Shown here piece by piece: positions 12,328 to 25,794 of a stretch of DNA of 64,000 nucleotides. The stretch's first letter is position 1, and each line of letters begins with the position of its first letter. The notes beneath the pieces were generated by a model. That model saw only the letters and a program-made list of their open reading frames with translations. It was not told the origin of the DNA and did not search any database. Source of the stretch: Chrysomallon squamiferum (taxonomy: Eukaryota > Mollusca > Gastropoda > Neomphalida > Peltospiridae); assembly GCA_012295275.1 (NCBI GenBank), contig CM022670.1:31705938-31769937 (forward strand), written 5' to 3'. The position numbers were made by a program, and so were the translations under genes.

Positions 12328-13319
12328 TAGCAAACACGTTCAATTTTTGTCCCTGTGAATGAAAATGTATTTTGCTAACTAAAAACGTGTGTTGTTGTAT
12401 TCCTTTTTGGAATAAAAAAGGTAAGTAGATGTACCTTTTTATTTGTTTTTATTCTTTATTTATTACAATTTTATTACTGTCTTCTAAGAATTTATTTATT
12501 ATTTATTTATTTATCTTTATTATTATTTTAATTAAACAAATATACATAATTATTAATTATTTTTCATATTTTAAATTGCTTGCTAAACAATATGCGGATT
12601 ATGGATTTTAGGGAAAATGAAAATTGTAACCAAAAACAAAAATTAAAATTTCAACATCTTACGACAAAAACATTCAGAAAAAGTTGGATGCAACTTTTGA
12701 ACCCGCTTGGTTAATACTAGTATCACTACAGAGTTTCATCCTTGGATGTGTACAATGTGATGGGCCGTCAATTACGCAACCAGTATATTAATTTCGATGT
12801 ACGGACCTGTATCAGTAATATTATTTTATACAAAATATTATATATTTTAGCAGTGTGATGACTTTCAAAATATAAGCTTATTATTTTAACCTCTGTTATA
12901 AAATAATATTACAAATAAATGAATAACAATATTATTATGATTAAACGAGAAACAAAATAGTGGTGTTTATTTGGGGAACTACGGTACAAGAAGAACTCTT
13001 TTTCTCGTTTGCTTCACTTTATATTTTTGTCTCCAGACTTTACTCACCTTGATTCATAGATTACTCTCATTTCCCAGACAAAGTGATGATTACAGACATG
13101 TAGAAACGTATGACATTAATCGTGTAATTTCGATTTTAGGTAATTGTCCATAAACATATTGCAGAACATACGGTTCTTCTTTCGGGATTTACAGATTCGA
13201 AAGGTCGTAACGGATGTTGACACATTACGACCCAAATGTTAACAACTGGCGCGGAATTCGAACTACAGACATTCACCAATTTATGTTGTTTGAACGCGAA
13301 AATCAAAACACACATATGT
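12328..13319. other. intergenic, no gene seen
   Basis: The upstream flank of PQ-loop copy 3, probably with its promoter. AT-rich tracts fill 12430-12570. A degenerate tRNA-like fragment on the minus strand (B-box-like GGTTCAAAAGT at about 12695-12705) may be an old SINE scrap. Nothing else is recognisable. Confidence 0.5.
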
Positions 13320-13515
13320 CAGTGCAGTCCCGGGCATTCAGTCAGAGAAAAGAACTCAATAAATTTGGTTGATTTATATTTAAATCGAATAAAGTGTTTA
13401 TTTTATTTCATCTGTGTTTACATATTCAAAATATCTTACTTTCTCATGATATTTGTCAGTAGTACACCTTTGGGGCATGCAATCCAGGAGTTGACCAGAC
13501 CTCTGCACGCCACTG
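13320..13515 (-). mobile_element. diverged hAT-like MITE, copy A
   Basis: This copy is homologous, in opposite orientation, to the better preserved element at 18580-18786. The core at 13361-13426 is nearly the reverse complement of 18667-18733. The right end reads CCTCTGCACGCCACTG, the terminal repeat of the element. The left end begins CAGTG and is deleted just inside. No matching 8-bp flanks are seen (ACATATGT left, GTCAGAGT right), so the ends or flanks have decayed. Confidence 0.65.
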
Positions 13516-14678
13516 GTCAGAGTGTAACCTGTTCCGTACTAGTGTGTCACAAAGTCGTGTTAATATTAATTAGTTAATGATTTGGTTTTAAAAGTCAGAA
13601 AATTACTAAGTCGTACAAAATGGAGAGTGTATTCTTTCAACCTTTAGAATATTGCACAGAAATACATCGACAGCAGGAAAATAAATTCTCTATTTATTGG
13701 ATATTAATTTTAGTTCGGCGTGTCCACGTTTTTGTTTGTTTGCTGCTGCTGCTGCTGTTGCTGCTGTTGTTGTTGTTTCCTTTTTTCTGGGAGAAACACA
13801 ACATATGTGAACTCAATCAGTATGAACATTTTCGATTTCTGAATGTAAACTAAGAATAATGTATTTCCATTAGTGTCATTGCTGTCATTTGTTGTTGTTA
13901 ATGTTGGATTCTATTTTAGATGAAAAGCAAACAACAACTGTCCAATGAAGCAAAATCATAAATATAAACAAAACAGAACAGAACAAAATAACAGTTGTAG
14001 TTGTACTGGTAATAGTAGTAATAATAGCAGCAGTAGTAGTCGTAGTAATAGCAGTAGCAGCAGTAGTAGTAATAATAATAGTAGTAGCAGTAACAATAGT
14101 AGTAGTAGTAGTAGTAGTAATAATAGCAGAAACTGTAGTAATAGCAGCAGCAGCAGTAGTAATGGTAGTAGTAGTAGTAATAAAATAAATATAAACAGAC
14201 GAAATGACAACCCAGTTACTTTAGAAAAAAGAAAAATCGCATATATACAAATTTGTAGACACACATATTTTTAATTATAAGTGTTTGTGTCTGTCATATG
14301 TACAAGGACGAGAAAGAATATTAATATAATTCTAAGGGAGATAATTCTTGTTGGTTTCTCTTTATGTTGGCTACTTAAGGTATTAGTTTCATGTTTTCAG
14401 TAACCATGCATGTTTCAAATACTTTAAATGAAAAATAATTTAAGTCATAATAAATATTGTTTCTGTCATCATCAGCGTCATTATCATTACCAAAATTACT
14501 AGCAACTACTGTCACTACTACTAACACAGCTGCTTTTATTCTATACACAGCGTTTTCTGTTAAAACCATCAATGCTACTACCAGTTCTTCTTCTAGTACT
14601 AATCATTCTCCTTCAACTACTATTCAGTTATTATTAGTTCCATTTCTTCCATTATTACTACTGCTACAGTTAATGAAA

Positions 14679-14720
<42 letters not shown>

Positions 14721-16405
14721 TCAGCTCCTACTACTATTATTCCTTCGAAATACATTAACGTACCATGATATACCAACTACTGTCATTCAGGGCCATGCTG
14801 TACAATTCCATACTAAATCATGTTGAGTCAAATTTTGGAGTGCTACACGTACATATTAGACTCGAGTGTTCGCAAGGATTTCCCATGCCATATCATGTCA
14901 TATTAATTAAATGTGTCCACGTATCTCTGCGTGCGTGCGCGCACATGCATAAGTGTTTGTCTTGAATACCAGTACACTAAAGGCATTTTTCTTTTATCTT
15001 TTGTGGTCGTATACTTCTTTAAGTACATACATTGCTGAATCAGCGATGTCATTGTGAGATAATTGAAGTGGTCAAAGTACCAATAGAGACCAATAATATC
15101 GTTCATTATGTTATATATATCAGTCAAGAAATCATTTCATCAAAAGTGTCTGAGGTCATATACTTGACACATCTTCATTTCAATAAGATTTAAATCGTTA
15201 TCATTCTCTTTGATGGATAGCTGATAATTAATCTCCTTTTAAAGGGAACCTCTGATGATAACAATAAATATATATATTAAGTGTATTAGTATACTTTCAG
15301 GTGGTTTTAGAAAGAAAATATTTTGCAACATTTTCTTTTGCTAATAACAAGATATAAGAATAATATGAGAAACATGTCAGGATGGACGAAAACTGCAATT
15401 TTCCTTATTTTGTACATAAAAAACCCCAACTTTATGCAGGTTTTGGCAACTTTATATTTATTTTAGTTATATAATTTTATTTCACAAAATAATGTCACCA
15501 AACACCACTCCCATAAATGCCCTCTGAAACAGACAAACAAATGATGAATGAATGAATGAATGAAAATGAAAATAAAAATCAAACACAGAAGCCTGGTCAC
15601 CAAAAAAACAACAAAAAAACTAGATAGTTATAAATTATTTGAACATACTATCAAATGTACACTTTTATTTAGATGAATTGTCTTTAATAAAGCTTTTCTT
15701 ACTGAGTAATAAGCATTATTAACATGTATTTTGAAAATAATTTTTTTCTTTTTCAGCTAATATTCACTTCATTAAATATAATCTTTCAAAATAAAGTGAC
15801 GTCATATTAATTATTAAAACATTAAATAATTAATTAAGTGAAACGTTTTCACTGGCACTGTAGTTTCGTTAATTCGGCATTATATCTCGATTCCTAACAG
15901 CAAAATGAATAAATAAAATGTATGTTTATGTTTGTGTGTGTGTGTGTTTTATATGTTACAGTGTTAGTGCAGTTGAGATTTGGAAGTCATTGATAAAGGA
16001 GCTAGTTTTTTGGTATATAGGATTCCCTACAGAACAATCCTCTTTTGCACAGAAAATAGCGAAGAATAGAAAAAAGAAAGAATTATGTTTAAACATGTAT
16101 GAAAGAAAGAAATGCTGTTAAACCTTGACCGACAGAATGTCCTTTAATGTGTACACGTGCACATCTTGCCTTCGCTCTTGAAGACGGTTTAATAACCTGC
16201 ATCACAGTGCCACGGCATAGCAACAAAGACCAGGTTAAAAGTTCAGCTTTGGGGTAATCTACAAGAATTCCTTATGATTTGTCTAATCACAAACTTGCCA
16301 AGAGAACATAAATTTAAACAGAATTTTCTTTTAAACTTACGGACATGTAAAATCTGACGGTCAGACAGACAGAAAGAGCGAGAGAATGTGTTTATGTGTG
16401 TGATA

Positions 16406-16491
<86 letters not shown>

Positions 16492-17430
16492 GACTTTTAT
16501 TCGGTCTGTCTTTATTAGTAGTAACCGTAATGTTTACAACGAATAATAACAATAAAAGAAAAACAAATAAAACATTTCTGTACTTTGACCTATTGAAATT
16601 CTAGCAGATTGCGAAGATGGGTTTGTCCTCCTTCTGACCGCGGATGTAAAACTTGACATTCTAAAGAACACTTGCTTCCTGACTGCTTTATACTCAACAC
16701 TCGACAAACACGTGATGTAGACATTTCGGAAACATTCAGCTGGCGACCTATTTTAGCTATCAGAATTAAACAAAAAAACCTTTTTACATATTAATTTCAT
16801 GCATGTAGAGACTCCAGTGTCAGCTAGATTCAAAGAGTTTTTGAAATACTAGTTATTATTTATTTTTGCCATTGCTGGATATTAAACAGTTCTTGAAAGG
16901 CATTCAGCATGTTTAAATTACGGTAATATATAAATGAGTAAGTTATTATGTTTTAAAGACTTTTTTATTACGCTATACAGTACCCAGAATCTAAAACATC
17001 TTTTGGTATAAATGTTTCATAACACACATGCACAAATGCATGCATGGATGGCAAATACATTGTACAGATAAAACCCAAAGACGTGCACGTATACATAAAA
17101 CTTGTTTAACAACAACATTTTATTACTTCAATAAACTGTAAACACTCAAACAAGCTCGCACACAAATACTAACGTACAAACAAAAACAAATCAACACACA
17201 AACGCCAACACATGCACGTAAATAAAATTACTAATATATGCAAATACACACTTTAATAAAAACATCTACACACTAAAACAAACAGCAACATATGCACTAG
17301 TAGATGCAAACACACGCACGCACGTACTGCAATTAACACAACACCAATTAAAGCGAATAACTAACACTTATAGATTATCATAACATTTGAGTGCGCTTTA
17401 TGTATCTGTCATCTTCATCGTTAGGATAAC
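13516..17430. other. intergenic, repeats only
   Basis: No gene recognised. Contents: CTG/TTG tract 13742-13778, degenerate AGT/AAT/AGC tract about 13985-14182, imperfect trinucleotides 14460-14660, AAT tract 14679-14722, a TG tract near 15933-15950, a TA tract 16402-16436 running directly into a GA tract 16436-16491, and an ACAC/AACA-rich stretch 17020-17340. The Ser/Asn-, Leu- and Arg/Glu-rich reading frames here are translations of these repeats. Confidence 0.65.
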
Positions 17431-17435
17431 TGAGC

Positions 17436-17656
17436 CTACTCGTGATAACCACGCCCCTGCAGCCACGTGACCTGCAAGCAAAGATTTAATTGGTCAGAAT
17501 TGTTTATGAAACTTGTTACTCCCATTACTGAAACAATTGCTGTTTTCCAACGTCATTTATTCAACATGGTTCAAAGAGGAAACCTTTGAACTGCATTGTA
17601 TCTATATTATTGTTGAAGATAAATTAAAGTCAGAGTAAGAAAGTTTGGTGAACAGG
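17436..17656 (+). promoter_or_regulatory. putative proximal promoter / 5' UTR of the apolipophorin gene
   Basis: Base composition rises above the AT-rich surroundings just upstream of the start codon. Visible elements are a GATAA (17434-17440 area), a CACGCCCC box, a CACGTGACC E-box at 17464-17472, an ATTGG (inverted CCAAT) near 17490, and an inverted repeat GTTCAAAG / CTTTGAAC at 17569-17576 and 17584-17591. The repeat halves resemble HNF4 half sites, and in vertebrates HNF4A drives apoB and other lipid-transport genes. No TATA box is seen. Function is inference from motif and position. Confidence 0.35.
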
Positions 17657-17953
17657 ATGGAGGCCAGAGTAATCGTGCTCCTAGCTGTGTCAGCGGGGGT
17701 GTTTGCTGGTAAGAGGGTTATTTATTTATCAGTTCTTTTATTTATATTTTACATACAAATGTAATACATATAAATACTTTACAAAGCAAAACCGATAAGA
17801 AGAATTAGGCTAGAATAATTAATAATAATTTGTTAATAATTAAAATAAAGGATAAAGAAAGTTTTAAAGTACTGAAAAATTTGAGAAAAAAAATGTTTAC
17901 ATTTTATTGTTAAGATTATTTCCATAAAAAAATTAATATTTTTACAGATATGT

Positions 17954-18028
<75 letters not shown>

Positions 18029-19661
18029 TTTGATTAAATGTGAAATAGTTATTTTAAATATATTATTGTTGCACCGTCATCTGAAAAATATATTATTTAT
18101 TTTCATTGTATTATTAACAAAAACACTGTTAAGTATCCAATATCGAGTCTTCATCGATTATTAAAAACTCAAAACTTCGCTTGTTTCACTGTAAATATTT
18201 GTTTCACTTCTTTATCCATACATAATCTTTAACATGAAAATTAAACATGCACATCTCTTCAACCTAGTAGTCTATCATTAAACATCTTTAACTTCTTTGC
18301 TGCAGAATCTTTCCACCAGTGTGGCATTGTGACGTATATTATTATGAATGAATGTTTAACGATACTCTGAACGTAACTCAGTCGGTGGGTGTCTATCAAG
18401 TTATACTACAATAATTTTACACATACATGCACAGGATGCGAATGGTTGCCATCTGACTATAGAGGGCAACGCCTGGTAACATGTGCTGTTGTTTATAAAC
18501 ACCGTATTTTCTTGAACCAGTAATTTCTAATAATCGGATACCTGCATGTGCCTTTCTGACCACTAAAACTAGTTCTTCACAGTGGCGTGTAGAGGTGTGG
18601 TGATGCCCGGGGCCAACTCCTTGTTTGTATGATCCAAAGACTCAAGCACAAGGCCTAGTACTGAGAAATATGTAAACACAGATAAAATAAACACTTTATT
18701 CGATTTAAATATAAATCAACCAAATTAATTAAGTTATTTTATCTGATTAGATGCCCCCCTTCGGTTCCCCCCTCTGCATGCCACTGGTTCTTTAGCTGCA
18801 AACGATATGCAGTTAAACATTTAGTCAAACGAATATTGCAAAATAGACGCTTAATTTCATTGGCCAAATCCTACCACCTGTTGGCATAACAGAAAAAAAA
18901 AAGAAAAAAAATGGCGATATAGAAATGAAGTGCAAAAAGGTTTCCAACAAATGCTAATCTGTCTGCAACAAAAATTTAACGCACACATATATACATAACA
19001 CATTTTATCAAAGATCTTTACAGCTAATTTTCAAGTAATGCCGAACATATTGCATAAATGCTTTAATCTATTATTTAACTTCAGTCAATTTTTATTTGTT
19101 ATCTCTAGCTTTTAAATTTGGTTAAAATTAGGTTTTAATAGTTTATCACTTAATAAATTTTTTGTTGTTGCTTCAAAATAAGAAATGATCTTTTTACTAA
19201 GTGTTGCAAATAAGGTTATTCGTTTCTCGACGATTTAAGTTTTATCCTATATATTTTTAAACCAAGATAATAACTTTTGTATTATAATTATTTATAATGT
19301 GCAGAACCGAATTATTTCATGTCTTTAGTAGTCCAGTGACATTATTTTAAAGCTATGTAATTTTTCAGTATATGATTTAACATCTGCCCTGCACTGGTAT
19401 TTGTACAGAGGTCTATATACACGCAAACAGTGTTGTTACAGCAGATGACAAAAGAAGTGCAAGTGTGTTGACGTGGATAACAGTTTCTAAATCACTCTCA
19501 TGTTTGTTAGATTGTATACCAATTCGTTATTCCAGTTATAAAATTTAATAAAAATAATAACGTTATCAAGCTTTGGAGCGAAATCTGTGTTAAGAGTACA
19601 AAAATGTTTGGAAACAATTAACATTACAACAACAACTATAATAATAATGATAATAATAATA

Positions 19662-19724
<63 letters not shown>

Positions 19725-20146
19725 TACATACATACATACATATTAAAGAATATGCACAATGTTGTAAAACGTGTTTCTGTTTCAAACGTCACAGAACGAG
19801 TGAGGTATTTTGCACTCGCCATCAAATGTGGAAAAACAAGGTCTTTCTGTAACTGCGTTCCTCCTGTTCCTTACTTTTGTTTTTTTGTCCCTGTTTTCAA
19901 AAGGTCTTCATGACCGATTTACTCTGGCTGTTTTCTTCAGCGAGGTTTTGGCTGGCAGTGATGTCGATGATAAAACTCGAACAGCGTTTGTGTTTACATC
20001 TTAAGCAGTAAATCCGCCTGTATTGCAATTTCTTTGGAAATGTTATCATGGCAGAGTTTGGTGTTAATGTCGTCTTTACGTTGCCATATCGTTTTCAAGA
20101 TAAAGCTTTAGAGAATTACAAAAGTGTATTAACATTAAGTCGAAAT

Positions 20147-20204
<58 letters not shown>

Positions 20205-21234
20205 AATAATACGAATATATTATTTGTAAACCAACTACCACTTTAGAAAAATTTCATGTTTATCAACATTCTGTCAGAAGACTAAAGAAAAATATAATAA
20301 ATAAATATATAAATAAAAATAATGATGACATAAGGAAAGAAAGAAAAAAGAGAAGGAATAGTTATCATAACCAAAGACGTATAAAGACAAAAAGAAAGTC
20401 ATGATTTAATAAAGTCGTTATCCAAAGACGTATACAGACAATTTTGTATTTCTATCAGTATTAAGCTAGATGAAAAAAGAAATAATTATGCTCTAGTACT
20501 ACTAAAATCGCTACGAATGATATCTTTAAACTCTTTATCCAGAAGTATCTTTACAGTAATTTCGTGTGTTCGTACGTACTAGAATTTCTTTCTTTGTTCT
20601 TTCTTTTTTTTTTTTTTTTTTTTTCATGTAGTGAAGCTCAGAAGTAACATTAAAATGAAAAACTTTTTGTTACAACTAAAATTAATGTGTAATTCTTTTT
20701 GTAACATAAACAATTAAAGTGCAAATATTTTTTCATTTGTAAAATAAATGTGTAAATCCTTTGTAAAATGAATAGCAAATACGGTTTTTACATGTAAAAT
20801 GATTGTGCAAATGTTTTGTTACTTCTAAAATTAATGTGTAATTCTTGTTTGAATAACTGTTTAACTAATTGGTTTACAAATGTCAGAAACGGTCTTACTT
20901 TGATAATTCTATTACATAATTTCTTGTAGAAATAATTGTAAAATTTTGTAATGAATAAACCAGAGATAAAAAACAAAACAAAATGACATCTTGCTAACTT
21001 TGGATATACAGTAATAGTAACTGGTTTGGTAATATAATACATAATGTTTCGAATAAAAGTATAAATGGTGTTTTAACGATGTATAATATGATACTTTTTT
21101 TTTTTTTTTTTTTTTTTTTCAACGAATACTAAAAATAATAAGTTATATTCAGTGTTTAATTTCTTTAATTTTTACAGGGCCATTAAATCCTACATTTAGA
21201 GATGATCCATTTTCATGCTCAACTAAGTGCACAG
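17657..21234 (+). CDS. apolipophorin exons 1-2: signal peptide and mature N-terminus
   Basis: Exon 1 (17657-17708) encodes MEARVIVLLAVSAGVFAG, a short basic start and a hydrophobic core ending in small residues: a textbook signal peptide with likely cleavage around VFA-G. Exon 2 (21178-21234) encodes a short linker with two cysteines (FSCSTKCT). Both junctions are phase 1. The start codon is the only plausible ATG and is followed by a GTAAGA donor after 52 bases. Confidence 0.82.
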
Positions 21235-24200
21235 GTAAGATTTGTTTCTGTTTTTCCTTTATTTATTGCTGAATATATGAAATATGCTTATAGAATATAA
21301 CCTTTGAACCTTTATGATCTCTCTTTTCATTGGATGAAGTAAACCGGACCATGGTAGCGTTTCTGCTTACCGCTCGACTCTGTTTCACAAAAAATTCGGT
21401 TAATCAAATGTTTACTTGGAGATGAACTTTGCCTTGTTATTTTTCTTTTCTATGGTTGTTGTTATTAATTTTTTTTCTTCTTCTTCTTCGAGTTCTTGTG
21501 CTGGTGGAACTTACAGGACAATAAATTGTAATAGTTCGCTTTAAGGGTAAACAAAATGGAGTGTTCACTGAATTATTTTTCATTTGAAGGGCGTATTTAT
21601 TTCTTTGTCTAAAACTCTTTACGTGACCATCATGCATTTCAGTTATATTTCGTCTTAATATATTTTGTTATCTCTTACATTTAATTTAAAATGCACCTTT
21701 TATGTATTTAATTCATTTATATACGTTTAAATAAACTTTTTATTAGTATGCCAAACTTTAATAATAAAAAGGAATGACAAGAAAACATTTGTATGAATGC
21801 GGATCTTTCTATATACAAACTTACTCTCCTATTCTTGATCATCTTTACAACTAATGACTAAAGTATTGCAAAGTTTTATTGAATTATGTTTGATGTGACT
21901 GTTTCTTTGTCATGATATGTCATAGATATTGTACTGAATTTCACATTAAACTCTCCATCCGATTTTTTTCTTTCTTTTTATTGCACAATCAATAAGTTTC
22001 TATCCTGAATTTTTAATTATATTGCTAATTATTTCATATTATAATATAATCTTCGTATTTAAAGCATAATATTAAAACATTAAGACACATTCACTAATAA
22101 TTAAGACCAGCACGCACACGCATGGACACACATAACACACATACACACGCGAACGCTGACACGCACACCATACAGTAACTCTGAATTAGGTCAGAATGTA
22201 GTTACATTACTGTAGTTAGCTCGATATTTATTCTGTACTAATTATTACTCACACATTTGGCAGAAATGCAAACATGCATTACGTTAATCAACAGATAAGA
22301 CTGAACAGCACAATCTAGTTCACTTAGTTCATGCGCTCGGGTCGTGTACTGTATTGTTATGTTATCTAATAAACTTGTAAATGTTGATGTAATGATGGTT
22401 TTTTGCCAAAAATAACGTCCAAGTTGAAAACTGATCTCAGAATCCTTGAAACATAATCTGGAATCGTTGACACCAGCATTTCATTACACAATTTAATATA
22501 CATATCCATTTCTATATTTTATTAAATTATAATTTTTAGCCGAGCAATATAAAAATGGATTTTTAATAGTTCAGTATATCCATAGCCTCGCATTGCCTAT
22601 TGATTGCGGTCGGTTTTTGCTTTGAGTTGCGAACCAAAATCTGAGTTACGAGCGAGCCTCAGATACGCCGCCGCTAGCTGGCGCAAGGAACAACACAACA
22701 TCCGCATAGCATCCAGCGTCTCACTCGTTTGCTTCAAGTCGTTACCTCGCCGTGGAAGCATCTCGGTTGTTGTGCTCGTTGTTTGTGCAGTATTTTGCCA
22801 AATGTCCATGATCCTAAGAAGGTGAGTGCAAAGGACAAAAAAGTGCTGAGAAGAAGAAGCGGATGATGTCCATTGAATTAACGCATGAAACATAAAAACA
22901 TGAGCAAGGTGTGTATGTAGTCAACATCGCTTGGCAGTACGAGCATAGTTCGTTTACGATATGTACCATACTGAAGAAGAAGGAGTCGATAAAGACTATA
23001 ACTTGAGCCAAAGGCGTAAAAATAATTTCTAAGCTGCGGACCTCAGTCCATGAAAAGATGGAGAAACCCTAACCCTGTACACTTTACAAAACCAATTTAT
23101 TTCTTTACATTCTCTTTTATTTTGTTTTTTTATACAATATTTGTCATTTATACATACATTTTTCTTATTTAAAAACACGTTACTTAAAAAATGGGGTGCT
23201 TTTTTTTGGGGGGGGGCTGGAATTGATTAATAGTATTTCAGTTAATTTCATTAGAAAAAATTAATTTGATATACGAGCAAATTGGGTTACCAGCTCGGTC
23301 ACGGAACGAATTAAACTCGTAAGTCAAGGTACCACTGTATATATATATATATACAAATATATCTAAATATATGTATATAATCATACAAACGTACACATGC
23401 GCACACACATAATACTCCTATAGCATCATAGCATGTCATCAGAATGACATGGGTGTACCAGTAAGAAAAAAAAATTCAGTATGGCTATTTCCTATTCTTG
23501 TCAGTGTCCCTAATATTCTAAACATTTCCGGTTCTAACTAGTGGCTCATAAAAGAGCCGATATAGTTTTTCCCGCACAGGCATGTAAATATCCTTTGTTG
23601 CTATATGTTTTGAATGATAACAGTGGGTTGCCTCGGTCATATATTTACATAAAACGTCAACAGTAGACGTTTGACATTTGCTAAATGAGGTATAAATCGT
23701 TTATTCAACCATTCCATTTCGATCTTTTCTAAATCTGTTGATTTATTGAAACATATGATTATTTTATTTAAAATTATAAGTTAATTCATATGAAATTACA
23801 GCTTATACAAGTTATGCAATCAAGCAATGCCCATCAATAAATGCGAAACAGCATCTCAATGAGATTACAGAAATAAAAGGAATAAGCAATATACGTTCAG
23901 TAACATGAACCCCTAGAGGCGCCATTTTGACCGTATTCTGTGAATTTTCTTTCTGTCTTATGTCATAGCTGACGACCACGTTATTTACAGACATTTTCAG
24001 TTCTTAATAACGTGAACGTACAATCAAAAGCCCTGCAGAATGTATGTATTAAGTTATGAAATTTTATCTTGGCCAGAACAGATTTCACCAATCTGCCGAA
24101 AGTAAAGTAAATAAAAGTTTGGAACAATCTGTAGTTCTCTGTTTAAGGTCTGGCGCTGGTAATCAACGGTTATCAGCTGTTTGGAGAAGCAGAATGGCTG

Positions 24201-25701
24201 CAGTTGCAAGAGATTCAACGACGCTGGAGGTCAGAGTTCTTTCCCAAATCAGCTGTTTCGAGTTTGTCAACAATTTCCTCTCAGGAGGTTATGTGGTACG
24301 TAAAATACCAGCCTGTCTTGCGGTGGTTAAGTAGCCATGGGTTTTGATTGGAAGGCATAAGGATCGACTCTGGAGATCAGAACCTCCACAAATACCAGCC
24401 TCTGTAGCGCTGAGAGTTAGCAGTCATCTGTTTTGACTGGACGGCATAAAAATCAAATCTGCCAACTGGCTCCTTCCCATATCTGACTGAAATATTTTAA
24501 GAACACCATCGTCGTTAATTAATTCTCAATGCTTAAGTTCTCGGCAGACATGAAGTTTGATTTGACAGCATGGGGATCGAATCTGGGAAACAGCTCGTTT
24601 ATAAGAGGCCTCTACCTCGCTAACTATTCCTCTGTGGTTAAGACATACATAATATAGGATCAAATGTCGGTACCAGTAGCTAATTATGATGATGGTAATA
24701 ATAATAAATATAACAATAATAATAATGATAATGATAATCTCTCTGTTTCTCGCTCCTCTAAAATTAAAAACAGATTTAACAGTTAGAATTAACAGTTTAT
24801 TTAAATGTTGATCAATTCATTTCTGATAATAAATATATTTTAACAAACACTATAAATATTTCTACTTTAAATACAAATCATTTTCTTAAAAATTGTCTTT
24901 TTTTTTTATTTGTCTTTTTAAAAATGATATTAATATAAATATTATTTTACTTTTTAAACTTATAATCCTAATGCTAAAACTCCAACAGTGTTAGTTTTCA
25001 AATTTTTTTTTTTGGGGGGGTTGTTGTTTTTTTTTGTTTTTTGTTTTTTGTATTTAATTTGATCGCCTGTGGTATAAAGTGCACGATTCATGTCATCAAC
25101 AAGTGAAAAAGGACTGGAATGTTTATGCTGAATCATTTCTAGATTTTTCTAACTGAGGTCATGTTGACATTGTTGACATTGTTTGTAAAACAAAAATAAA
25201 AAAGAAGAAGAACATTTTTGTCTATCAATTTCCTGGAAGTTACTTAATCCATAATTAGAAGTATAATATATTGAAAATATTATCTAATCGTTTCGTAGAA
25301 AATAAATGAATTAACAAAGGATTAGTAAACTAATTAATAAATATTTCATGATGTATGCAAATATAAAATTGTATTTATTTATTTATTTATTTACAGCTGA
25401 TCATTTTCATATCTTAACAGTAAGAGAAAATTACTGAATAAGATTTTTTTTATGGTTTCCTGTAGAATAAAAATAATATAAATGCATTTTTTTTTTTTTT
25501 TAAATTAACACCGAAAAAAACACAAAAAACCCAAACAAATTAACTAAATTAAATAAAAATAAAAAAGAATGAAAGAAAACAAAAGAAAAAATAGTTGACA
25601 GGTACTGATAACTGGGTGAGAATTTGTAAATTCAAATAGGCAAATTAAATTATGAAACTTCGATAAAAAAAACCCAAAGAGTCATTAAGATCTAGTGTTT
25701 G

Positions 25702-25794
<93 letters not shown>

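Larger units (their letters stand above)
17709..21177 (+). other. apolipophorin intron 1 (3.5 kb)
   Basis: Contents: CA tract 17957-18028, hAT MITE 18580-18786, the TG-TA-CA palindrome 19663-19724, AAT tract 20149-20202, two 20-bp direct repeats of CCAAAGACGTAT near 20371 and 20423, poly-T at 20604-20624 and 21095-21119, and a degenerate tandem repeat 20665-20850. No coding exon is recognised inside. Confidence 0.7.

Noticed and set aside
13945-14274. Ser/Asn-rich frame that could look like a low-complexity protein
   Set aside because: Translation of a degenerate AGT/AAT tract with no conserved flanks and an opposite-strand Leu frame of equal length.
22604-22893. Overlapping open frames on both strands in intron 2
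   Set aside because: They lie in the Tigger remnant and do not match transposase or any known protein.
23068-23081. AACCCTAACCCT, telomere-like
   Set aside because: Only about two units; no array.
23541-23556. GGCTCATAAAAGAGCC hairpin resembling the histone 3' stem-loop
   Set aside because: Stem is one pair short, the loop lacks the conserved sequence and no histone gene is nearby.
24056-24334. 92-residue frame in intron 2
   Set aside because: It overlaps the tRNA-like repeat cluster and shows no protein similarity.
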